Source: an uncultured Lysobacteraceae bacterium (GTDB lineage: Bacteria; Pseudomonadota; Gammaproteobacteria; Xanthomonadales; Xanthomonadaceae). From it: a stretch of DNA of 64,000 nt. The position numbers were made by a program, and so were the translations under genes. The notes under the pieces are model-generated. The model had not been told where the DNA came from, did no database searches, and saw only the letters and a program-made list of their open reading frames with translations. Location: assembly GCA_902825775.1 (NCBI GenBank), contig CADECF010000007.1, forward strand, positions 114,457 to 178,456, in the 5' to 3' direction. This document shows positions 10,310-17,624 of the stretch, piece after piece. Positions within the stretch are counted from its first letter, which is position 1. Every line of letters starts with the position of its first letter.

Positions 10310-10434
10310 GTTTGCTGCGGGCGCGGGATGCCGCCCGCGCCGGCCGTTGACGGAAATGAACACCGGCGAAAGCGCGCACGGCGGCTGGGTTAAGCCCGCT
10401 TCCAGGCTCCGGTTTATGCGAGCAAGATAAGGCC

Positions 10435-11097
10435 ATGCGTCCCGGACTCCCTATCGCGATCGCCGCTGCGCTGATGCTGACGCCGGTGCTGCAGGCGGCC
10501 GAAATCACGTTGTATCGCTGCGTCGATGCGAAAGGAAAAGTCACTTTGCGCGACTCGCCCTGCGCCAAGGGAGAGACGCAGGAAACCCGCACCTTCCAGC
10601 GTCCGGTCGATCCGCCGCCGCGTCCCGCCCCACAGCCCGCGCCGGCGCCGGCCGCGGTCGCCAAACCCGAAGTGCGCTACGTAACCGTGAGTGCGCCGCG
10701 GCCGCTGTACGAATGCGTCACGCCCGACGGCGAGCGTTACACCAGCGACACCAACGCCGGCAATCCGCGCTGGGTGCCGTTGTGGACGCTCGGCTATCCG
10801 ATGTCGCGCAGCTTCCGCAGCGAAAGCCTCACGGTCACCACGCCCGTGCAGCGTCCGCCGGACGTGCGCCCGCCCGGACGGCCGCAGCCGGTCCATCCGG
10901 CGATCTACGCGTCCAGCACCTATATCGCCGACGAATGCCACGCCTTGCCGCAAGAAGAGGTCTGTTCGCGCCTCAACGACCGGCGCTACGAAATCAAGCG
11001 CCGCTTCTTCAACGCCATGCCCAGCGAACGCGCCGTGCTGGATAACGAGGAACGCGCCATCGTCGCGCGCATGAACAGCGATTGCGGTACTTACTGA
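10435..11097 (+). CDS. DUF4124-domain exported protein, copy A
   Basis: 220 aa. A signal peptide (about 1-22, ends LQAA) precedes a DUF4124 unit, ITLYRCVDAKGKVTLRDSPC, in which a short beta-rich domain is closed by a Cys pair. A proline-rich linker follows (PPPRPAPQPAPAPA), then a second Cys-bearing unit (LYECVTPDGERYTSD) and a helical C-terminus with DECHALPQEEVC. The role is unknown; DUF4124 proteins are exported and common in this family of bacteria. The stop overlaps the next gene's start (TGATG), and the two proteins are related, suggesting tandem duplication. Confidence 0.85.
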   Translation: MRPGLPIAIAAALMLTPVLQAAEITLYRCVDAKGKVTLRDSPCAKGETQETRTFQRPVDPPPRPAPQPAPAPAAVAKPEVRYVTVSAPRPLYECVTPDGERYTSDTNAGNPRWVPLWTLGYPMSRSFRSESLTVTTPVQRPPDVRPPGRPQPVHPAIYASSTYIADECHALPQEEVCSRLNDRRYEIKRRFFNAMPSERAVLDNEERAIVARMNSDCGTY

Positions 11098-11738
11098 TGC
11101 GCATGCTCGCGGCAGCCGCGTTCGCGCTCGCCTGCACGGGCGCATGGGCCCAGACGAATGTGATGTACCGCTGCACCGATGCCCAGGGCGCGGTGACATT
11201 GCAGAACGACGTGCCCTGCCCGAAAGGCAGCAAGCAGGTGAAACGCGTGATCGATGCGCCGCAATCCGCGCCAGCGAACGCGGCACCTCCGGCGCCCTCG
11301 CCCGCGGCGCCAAGCGTGCCAGCGGTCGCAGCGCCTGCGGCCGCTGCGCCTGCTACACCCTCTACGCCCGTCAAGAAACCCGAAGCGGCTCCAGCGCCGC
11401 CGATCGTCGATCGGCAACCGCCGCCCGCGGTCTTTCGCTGCGTCACGCATCAGAAAGAGCAGTACTTCAGCGACACCGACCTGCAGCCTTCGCGCTGCCT
11501 TCCGCTGCAGACCGTCGGCTTGGACGGCAATCCCGGTACCGGCACCGGCGCCGCCTGCGAAATGGTCAAGGACCGCTGCGAACGCATCGCCGATAGCGGC
11601 CTGTGCGAGGTCTGGCAGCAACGCCTTCACAATGCCGAATCCAAGTTGCGCTTCGGCGAGCCCGCACAAGCCGCGACGGCGCGCGAAGAATCCAACCGGG
11701 CCGAGAAAGTCCTGCGCGAGAGCACCTGCAGCCAATAA
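11097..11738 (+). CDS. DUF4124-domain exported protein, copy B
   Basis: 213 aa. The start is taken at the ATG at 11097 that overlaps the preceding stop; five upstream codons would enter the previous gene. The order is the same as copy A: signal peptide ending GAWA, DUF4124 unit (VMYRCTDAQGAVTLQNDVPC), an Ala/Pro-rich linker of about 50 residues, a second unit (VFRCVTHQKEQYFSDTD) and a C-terminal helix with CEMVKDRCERIADSGLCEVW. Copies A and B are probably made together and act in the periplasm; function unknown. Confidence 0.85.
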   Translation: MRMLAAAAFALACTGAWAQTNVMYRCTDAQGAVTLQNDVPCPKGSKQVKRVIDAPQSAPANAAPPAPSPAAPSVPAVAAPAAAAPATPSTPVKKPEAAPAPPIVDRQPPPAVFRCVTHQKEQYFSDTDLQPSRCLPLQTVGLDGNPGTGTGAACEMVKDRCERIADSGLCEVWQQRLHNAESKLRFGEPAQAATAREESNRAEKVLRESTCSQ

Positions 11739-11762
11739 CGCTCTTGCCGTGGCCGTTGCGCG

Positions 11763-12746
11763 TCATGCGGGCACTTCCCATAACCGCCGCGCTTCCTCGG
11801 CGAGGATGTCGGGAAATTCTTCCGGCCAGAAAGTCTTGCCGCCGGCCAGCCGCCGCACGCCGTGCGAGTTGCCGAAGCTGCGATCCAAGCGTTCGGGACT
11901 GTCCGGCGAAAAGATCTTGTCGTCCGCGCCCCACACGATTCGCGTCGGCGCCTTGCATCGCTTCAGCGCCGGGCCGATGCCCGCCAGCGGGTTGGGTTCG
12001 AATCCGACCAAAGTGGCGTCCACCAACGCCCTTTGCGCGCGGGAACCGATCAATGGCGAAAAGTAGTAGTCGATGGCTTCGTCGGTAAGGATCGCGGGAT
12101 CGGCATAGACCGCGCCGCCGAACGTTGCGCGCGCAGAAGCTTTGTCCGAGAGCCAGCCAGGAAAGACGTCCGTGGATTTCCCCGCCCGCGCCAGCGCGAG
12201 CAGCGGTTTTAGTGTCGGTGGCGGGCTGTCCTGCTCTTCGTCGCAATTGGTCAGCAATATCGATCGCACGCGTTGCGGATGGTGGGCGGCGATAAGTTGC
12301 GCCACCGCGCCGCCGCTGTCGCTGGCGATCAGGTCGACGGCGGGAATGGAGAGTTTGTCCAGCAACGCCACCAGCATCGCAGCCTGCGCGGCGGGCGCAA
12401 CGCTCTGGCCGTCGGCGACGCGCGTGTAGCCCAAGCCCAGGAAGTCGGGCGCGATGCAGCGACGATGGCTCGCCAGCCGGTCGAGCGCACCGCGCCATTG
12501 GAATCCGTTGAGCGGATGGGCATGCAGGAACAAGGCCGCCGGTCCTGTTCCGCGCTCGACATAGGCGATGTCGCCGAAATACGTGCTCGCGTAACGCCGC
12601 AAGGCGCGGAACCGCGCGACGTCCATCGGTTGCGACAAGCCTGCGCCTGCAGCGTTGCGGCGGGTATCGACGAGCGGCATGCATGCGCCGGCGGCGCCGG
12701 CCGCGAGCGTAGCCGCGGCCAATGCCATGAATTGCCTACGTCTCAT
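11763..12746 (-). CDS. Exported alpha/beta-hydrolase, paralogue 1
   Basis: 327 aa. It begins MRRRQFMALAAATLAAGAA, a Tat-like or lipoprotein-like leader (AGAC resembles a lipobox). The alpha/beta-hydrolase fold shows FLHAHPLNGFQWR (oxyanion region) and the nucleophile elbow SDSGG; the acid and His are probably in VWGADDKIF and near the C-terminus. The substrate is unknown. A close paralogue with the same leader and elbow is at 36741-37721. Both copies lie head-to-head with a transcription regulator, here AraC-type, which suggests inducible expression. Confidence 0.85.
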   Translation of the reverse strand: MRRRQFMALAAATLAAGAAGACMPLVDTRRNAAGAGLSQPMDVARFRALRRYASTYFGDIAYVERGTGPAALFLHAHPLNGFQWRGALDRLASHRRCIAPDFLGLGYTRVADGQSVAPAAQAAMLVALLDKLSIPAVDLIASDSGGAVAQLIAAHHPQRVRSILLTNCDEEQDSPPPTLKPLLALARAGKSTDVFPGWLSDKASARATFGGAVYADPAILTDEAIDYYFSPLIGSRAQRALVDATLVGFEPNPLAGIGPALKRCKAPTRIVWGADDKIFSPDSPERLDRSFGNSHGVRRLAGGKTFWPEEFPDILAEEARRLWEVPA

Positions 12747-12890
12747 TCCAGGTCTCCCATGTGATGGATATCATGCGGACGATCCTGGCAGCGTCGACCG
12801 CAGACGCGCGCGCACGAACGGCCGGTAGCGGACATGTACGGATGATTTTCGGCACATGCGGCCCGCCCGGCTGCGGAGCAGCATCGGGCG

Positions 12891-13748
12891 ATGATCGACC
12901 GGCCCGCTTGCTATCCCAAACCTCCGGCCGTACTGAGCGCCGGTGGAGACCGTGCACCTCTGCTCGACATCCTTACCTCACCGGTCCCTTCAGGCGTTTT
13001 CGATTCGCCGGTGGACGGCCGCCACGTGCTCTGCCTTCACCTGGGCCAGCCGGTGCCCGTGTCCTACCGCATGGACGGCCACGAACGGCAGGGCGTGCGG
13101 CTGCATGGCCAGTTTTGCGTGGTGCCGGCCGGCGCGAGCACACGCTGGATCGTGTCGCAGCCTGCGCGGTCGCTGCTGCTTCGGCTGACGCCGTCGCTGC
13201 TGCCGGCGACCGCGGACGCGATGGGCATAGGATCGCAAGACGCCGACCTCGCGCCTTCGATCCACGTGCGCGACCCGCAGATCGAACGCATCGGCTGGAT
13301 GATGCAGGCCGAAGATCACGATGCGTATCCGGGCGGCCGCCTGTTCGCCGACAGCCTCGCCTCCGCGCTCGCCGCGCGCCTGCTCGCGCTGCAGTCGCGC
13401 AAGCGCGTCGCCGACGGCAAACCCGCGCGTGCGCTGCCGGCTTGGCGATTGCGCCGCGTGCTCGAATACATCGAAGCGCATCTCGACGAGGAGCTGTCGC
13501 TCGCCGAACTCGCAACCGTGGCGGGATTCAGCCTGTCGCACTTCAAACCGCTGTTCAAGCAAGCCGTCGGCATGCCTGTGCATGGTTTCGTGCTCGAGCG
13601 GCGCGTCGAGCGCGCTCGGTCGCTGCTGCTGCAAGGCGAGAAAAGCATGAGCGAAATCGCGCTGGAAACGGGCTTCTCGCACGCTAGCCACATGGCCCGT
13701 TGCATGCGCCGCGTGCTGGGGCTCAGCCCGTCGCAAGTCGCGAATTGA
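12891..13748 (+). CDS. AraC-family transcriptional regulator
   Basis: 285 aa. The N-terminal 170 residues form a cupin-like sensory region (AraC_binding type). The C-terminal 100 residues carry two helix-turn-helix units: ELSLAELATVAGFSLSHFKP, then MSEIALETGFSHASHMARCM and RRVLGLSPSQ. It is divergent from the hydrolase at 11763-12746 across 144 bp, so it most likely controls that gene. I could not pick out a clear direct-repeat operator. The ligand is unknown. Confidence 0.9.
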   Translation: MIDRPACYPKPPAVLSAGGDRAPLLDILTSPVPSGVFDSPVDGRHVLCLHLGQPVPVSYRMDGHERQGVRLHGQFCVVPAGASTRWIVSQPARSLLLRLTPSLLPATADAMGIGSQDADLAPSIHVRDPQIERIGWMMQAEDHDAYPGGRLFADSLASALAARLLALQSRKRVADGKPARALPAWRLRRVLEYIEAHLDEELSLAELATVAGFSLSHFKPLFKQAVGMPVHGFVLERRVERARSLLLQGEKSMSEIALETGFSHASHMARCMRRVLGLSPSQVAN

Positions 13749-13770
13749 TCTCAACGCACTACGGGCATGC

Positions 13771-14577
13771 TCAGTCGGCAACGGCTTTCAGGTAACGATC
13801 GAACGAAGCGTCCACAGCCGCACTGCCCCCGCCGATGATGTTGCGGCCCCAGGTGTAGCCGAACACATCTTCGAACGCGTAACCCTGCAACCGCGAGCGC
13901 ATGCTGCGCACATCGCTGGTCTTCATCGGAATGTAGTTGGGATAGCTGTACATGAAGGTGACGTGGCGCCGGTCGAAAACGACCTGCAAGGCGTCGCCCG
14001 GGAACAGCGCGCCGCCGGCGCGCGGGCCGTCTTTCCAGTGGATGGCCGTGCTGCCGGGGAAATGGCCGCCGCAGCGCAGCAGCGTGACGGCGTCGGACAG
14101 TTTCAATTCGTCCCCGCTCCAGAACTCGATGCGCGAAGAGGGCCGCTGCACCCATTCCTTATCGGCTTCGTGCAGCAGGATCGGCACGTCGCCCAGCGCC
14201 TCGCTCCATTCCACCATCGAGGTGTAGAAGTGCGGATGCGAGACGACGATCCTGTCCACGCCGCCGCGCGCTTTCAACGCGGCGACCGCTTCATCGGTGA
14301 CCAGGCTGATGCATTCCCAAAGAAGGTTGCCGGCATCGGTCGGCAGATAGAGCGCTCTCTGGTTGATCGCGAAGCCGGGCGTCATGCCGATGCCCAACAG
14401 GCCCGCATCGTCCTCGAGCCGCTGCCGGTATTTCGCGGCCAGCGCCTGATGCGTGGTCCAGGTCTGTCCCTCCCAACCGACGTATTGGCGTTCGTCCTCG
14501 CAGATCGGGCACTGGGCTGGCGGCGCGGACGATGCCGCGAACTGGGTTCCGCAGGTTTCACAGATGGAGAGCGTCAT
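13771..14577 (-). CDS. Metallo-beta-lactamase-fold protein with N-terminal zinc ribbon
   Basis: 268 aa from the ATG at 14577. The N-terminus has two CxxC knuckles (CETCGTQF, CPICEDE), a likely zinc ribbon. The rest follows the metallo-beta-lactamase order, but the usual HxHxDH site reads SHPHFYTS, so the third to fifth metal ligands are not canonical. GGHFPGSTAIHW and LFPGDALQVV supply the later His and Asp. Family members with this HPHFYT signature exist, but their substrate is unknown to me. It is divergent from a MocR regulator (84 bp), whose target it probably is. Confidence 0.8.
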   Translation of the reverse strand: MTLSICETCGTQFAASSAPPAQCPICEDERQYVGWEGQTWTTHQALAAKYRQRLEDDAGLLGIGMTPGFAINQRALYLPTDAGNLLWECISLVTDEAVAALKARGGVDRIVVSHPHFYTSMVEWSEALGDVPILLHEADKEWVQRPSSRIEFWSGDELKLSDAVTLLRCGGHFPGSTAIHWKDGPRAGGALFPGDALQVVFDRRHVTFMYSYPNYIPMKTSDVRSMRSRLQGYAFEDVFGYTWGRNIIGGGSAAVDASFDRYLKAVAD

Positions 14578-14626
14578 GGCAGCACCTGATCGTCGGGGTG
14601 GGACTGGATCGAAGCTTAGGTGTAAT

Positions 14627-14647
14627 CTGGACCCGCAATCAGTCCAG
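14627..14647. promoter_or_regulatory. Candidate MocR operator
   Basis: Inverted repeat ctggac-N9-gtccag in the 84-bp divergent region between the metallo-beta-lactamase-fold gene and the MocR gene. Further half-site-like pieces (actggatc at 14603, ggaaccag just inside the coding start) surround it. GntR/MocR proteins usually bind paired sites beside their own promoter. Confidence 0.5.
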
Positions 14648-14661
14648 TTTCCATTGATTCC

Positions 14662-16110
14662 ATGGAACCAGTTTTCCCATTTTCGTTGACCCTCCCGGTT
14701 CGCGGCGACGGCACTGTGATGCACGCACTGCATCGCCAATTGCGCTCCGCGATCCTCGACGGACGCCTGCCTGCGGATTCGCCCTTGCCGGCCACGCGGC
14801 AGGCTGCGGCCGCGCTCGGCGTGGCGCGCAACACAGTGATCGCCGCTTACGACCTGTTGATCGCAGAGGGCTATGCGCTTCCGCGCAGAGCCGCCAAGGC
14901 GGTGGTCGCCGATGTCGCCGCGCGGCGTCCCGCCAAGCCGCAACCGTTGGCGCAGAACTTCCGGGATCCGCGTCTCAACGCGAATTTGCGCAAACCGTTC
15001 CTGGGACCTACCGCGCCTGCCGATCTGCCCGAGCGCAGCTTCCGCGTAGGCGTTCCGGAGCATCGCTATTTTCCGCACGACGTGTGGCGGCGGCTGTCTG
15101 CGCAATCGTTGCGCGTTTGGGCGAAGAAGGGTTTCGGCTATCCGCCGTCGGAAGGCGTCGCCGAACTGCGCGACGCCATCGCCCAGCACGTGGCCTTTGC
15201 GCGGGCCGTCGCCTGCACGCGCGACGACGTGGTCGTGACATCAGGCGCGCAGCAGGCCTTCGACCTGCTCGCACGCCTGCTGGTGACGCCGGGCAAAACG
15301 CGCGTGGCCGTCGAGGAACCCGGCTACCCGCCGCTGCGGGCGGCGTTCGCCGCGGCCGGCGCGCGATTGGTGCCGTTGCCGGTGGACGACGAAGGCCTGC
15401 GTGTCGACCGTTTGCCGCGCGACGTACGCGTCATCAGCGTGACGCCCTCGCACCAGTCTCCCACCGGCGTCGCGCTGTCGCTGCGTCGCCGCGCTGCATT
15501 GCTGGAGTTCGCCAGGAAGCACGACGCCACGATCATCGAGGACGACTACGACGGCGAATTCCGTTTCGGCGCCCGGCCGCTCGATGCGCTGCAGACGCTG
15601 GACCGCGAGGCACGCGTGTTCTACGTCGGCACGTTCTCCAAGAGCCTGTTCCCGTCGTTGCGCACGGGCTTCGTGGTCGCGCCGCGCTGGGCGCGCGAGG
15701 CGCTCATCGGCGTCAAGCAGTGCGCCGATTCGCATTGCGACGCCGCCGCGCAATCCGCGCTGGCCGCTTTCATGCGCGATGGCCACCTCGTACGCCATGT
15801 GCGGCGGATGCAGCCGATCTACGCCGCGCGCCGCAAGACCTTGCTCGAAGGACTGCGACGCGATCTCGGCCGATGGCTGCAGCCCATCCCATCGGAAGCC
15901 GGCCTGCATCTGGCCGCGCGCATCCGCGATCCGCAACGCGCCGCCGACATCATCGCCAAGGCGAAACGGTATGCGCCGGGCGTGCAGTCGATCGCCGAAT
16001 ATTCGCTGGCGCCGCTCGAACAGCCGGGACTGTCGTTCGGCTATGGCGTGATCGATGCGGACGATATCCCGGCGATGTTGTCGCGCCTGCGCCGGGCTTT
16101 GGAAAGATAA
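14662..16110 (+). CDS. MocR-type (GntR HTH plus aminotransferase-like) PLP-dependent regulator
   Basis: 482 aa. A winged-helix GntR domain (about 15-85; MHALHRQLRSAILDGRLPAD, LPATRQAAAALGVARNTVIA) is joined by a linker to a fold-type I aminotransferase-like domain. This retains DDYDGEF and the PLP-binding Lys at about residue 327 in TFSKSLFPSLRTGF. These PdxR-like proteins use PLP as a cofactor or effector and seldom catalyse transamination. The likely target is the divergent metallo-beta-lactamase-fold gene or itself. Specific ligand not predictable. Confidence 0.9.
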   Translation: MEPVFPFSLTLPVRGDGTVMHALHRQLRSAILDGRLPADSPLPATRQAAAALGVARNTVIAAYDLLIAEGYALPRRAAKAVVADVAARRPAKPQPLAQNFRDPRLNANLRKPFLGPTAPADLPERSFRVGVPEHRYFPHDVWRRLSAQSLRVWAKKGFGYPPSEGVAELRDAIAQHVAFARAVACTRDDVVVTSGAQQAFDLLARLLVTPGKTRVAVEEPGYPPLRAAFAAAGARLVPLPVDDEGLRVDRLPRDVRVISVTPSHQSPTGVALSLRRRAALLEFARKHDATIIEDDYDGEFRFGARPLDALQTLDREARVFYVGTFSKSLFPSLRTGFVVAPRWAREALIGVKQCADSHCDAAAQSALAAFMRDGHLVRHVRRMQPIYAARRKTLLEGLRRDLGRWLQPIPSEAGLHLAARIRDPQRAADIIAKAKRYAPGVQSIAEYSLAPLEQPGLSFGYGVIDADDIPAMLSRLRRALER

Positions 16111-16137
16111 CGACGCGCCGGTTCAGGGCGGGCCGGA

Positions 16138-16914
16138 TCAAAATCCGTAACGCAGGAAGCCGCCGTCCACCGCGATGCATTCGCCGGTGATGTAGCTGGC
16201 CGCGGGCAGGCACAGGAAGGCGACCGCGGCGGCGACTTCCTCGGGTTCGCCGATGCGGCCGATCGGCGTGCGCATCAGCACTTCGTCCAGGTAATCCGGA
16301 TCGGCGAGCTTGTCCGAGGTGCGGCGGGTGCGGATGTACCACGGCGCGACCGCATTGACGCGTACGCCGTCCTCGGCCCACTCCACGGCCAGATTCTTGG
16401 TCATCTGGTGCATCGCCGCCTTGCTCATGCCGTAGGGCGCGCCGGAACGCACATGGGTCAGGCCGGATACGCTGCCGACGTTGACGATGCTGGAAGAGGC
16501 GTGCTGGGTGAGCAACGGATGCGCGTAGCGCGACAATTCGAACGCCGAGAACAGGTTGACCTCGAAGATCTCGCGCCACTCGTCCTCGGTATAGTCCGTG
16601 CTCGGCTTGCTGAGGTTGCCGCCGGCGTTGTTGACCAGGATGTTGAGGCCTTCGCCGTGATCCTCGACCCAGTCGAGCACTTCGCGGCGCTGCTCTTCGT
16701 CGACCACATCGCCGACCAGGCCGCGGACGTCGCCATCGGGAAACTCTTCGGCCAATTCGTCGCGCGCGGATTCCAGCGCATCCGGGTCGCGCGCCACGAT
16801 CAGCACGCGCGCGCCCAGGCCGAGCAGTTCGCGCGCGATCGCGCGGCCGATGCCGGCGCTGCCGCCGGTGATCAGCGCCAGTTGGCCGTCAAGACGCCAG
16901 CGGTTGGGATTCAT
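16138..16914 (-). CDS. Short-chain dehydrogenase/reductase (tropinone-reductase-like)
   Basis: 258 aa from the ATG at 16914 ([18 protein letters not shown]). Classical SDR motifs are present: [16 protein letters not shown] for NADP(H) binding, LVNNAGGN, the catalytic Ser in GSVSG, and [10 protein letters not shown] with catalytic Tyr and Lys. The C-terminus [13 protein letters not shown] is standard. The closest family memory is tropinone reductase-like bacterial SDRs; the substrate is unknown. Divergent from the small lipoprotein gene. Confidence 0.9.
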   Translation of the reverse strand: MNPNRWRLDGQLALITGGSAGIGRAIARELLGLGARVLIVARDPDALESARDELAEEFPDGDVRGLVGDVVDEEQRREVLDWVEDHGEGLNILVNNAGGNLSKPSTDYTEDEWREIFEVNLFSAFELSRYAHPLLTQHASSSIVNVGSVSGLTHVRSGAPYGMSKAAMHQMTKNLAVEWAEDGVRVNAVAPWYIRTRRTSDKLADPDYLDEVLMRTPIGRIGEPEEVAAAVAFLCLPAASYITGECIAVDGGFLRYGF

Positions 16915-16974
16915 GCTCGTCTCGCCTGCACCGGTTGGGCGTAGCATAGCGCCAGGCCCACCGAGGACGCTCCC

Positions 16975-17202
16975 ATGCCGCTATCCGCCCGCGTTTGCCT
17001 GCTCGCGATCCTGCTCGCCGCGGCCGCCGGCTGCAGCCGTCCCAAGCCGCCGCCGACCGAGCAGCAACCCGAGCCGCAGGCGCAGCACACCGAATTGCGC
17101 GATGCGATCGAGGAACCGATCGACAAGGCCAAGGCCGTGGAAAAAACCGTGCAGGATGCGGCGGATCAGCAAAAGGCGCAGATCGAAGCCGCAGGCGGAT
17201 AA
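16975..17202 (+). CDS. Small lipoprotein
   Basis: 75 aa. Signal peptide with lipobox LAAAAGC (Cys at about 20). A proline- and glutamine-rich stretch ([15 protein letters not shown]) follows, then a charged helix ([20 protein letters not shown]). Such small lipoproteins with an AKAVE..Q.A helix are common in Xanthomonadaceae and have no assigned function. It is transcribed away from the SDR gene. Confidence 0.75.
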   Translation: MPLSARVCLLAILLAAAAGCSRPKPPPTEQQPEPQAQHTELRDAIEEPIDKAKAVEKTVQDAADQQKAQIEAAGG

Positions 17203-17624
17203 GCGGCGACTTCGCTCCGGCTTTGTAGAGCGGAGCTTGCTCCGCTGCTCTTGCCCTTAAGCCGTCATCCCGTCGCACGCCGGACTGCGGAGGCAGGATG
17301 CCGGAGCGAACATCTGCGCTGCAGATGGCCCGAAGGGCATGCCGCAGGAGCGGCATGTCATCCAGGCCCGATGTGGCCGTTGAACGACGCAGCGACTCGC
17401 GCCATGGAAAAAAAACTTCCGGCTGCGCAGTGGTCGCTTTTATTTTTGGGCCGTACAAAAGGAAAATACCCCGGCCGCGTTTTCAGCGGACGGAACACCG
17501 ACCTGAAAGGCCGGAAGATCGCGAGAACCCATAAGCAAAAGCAGCGGAGCAAGCTCCGCTCTACAAAGAGCAGAGCAACGGCGCTGGATCCCGACATTCG
17601 CCGGGATGACGTCCGATAGAACGG
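17203..17624. repeat. Repeat-mosaic intergenic region
   Basis: 422 bp without a credible gene. It holds an inverted pair of REP family 2 arms (17225-17248 and 17541-17564), fragments of the gtcatcccg palindrome family, and a block gccggagcgaacatctgcgc (about 17301) that recurs at about 44481. It also holds an inverted copy, near 17375-17445, of the catggcgcgagtcg/ggaagctttttt block seen at 44850-44890. Short open frames here are not protein-like. Confidence 0.75.

Noticed and set aside
11990-12012. gggttcgaatccgacc, resembling the T-arm of a tRNA
   Set aside because: It lies in the coding frame of the alpha/beta-hydrolase (GFEPNP) and no acceptor or anticodon arm surrounds it.
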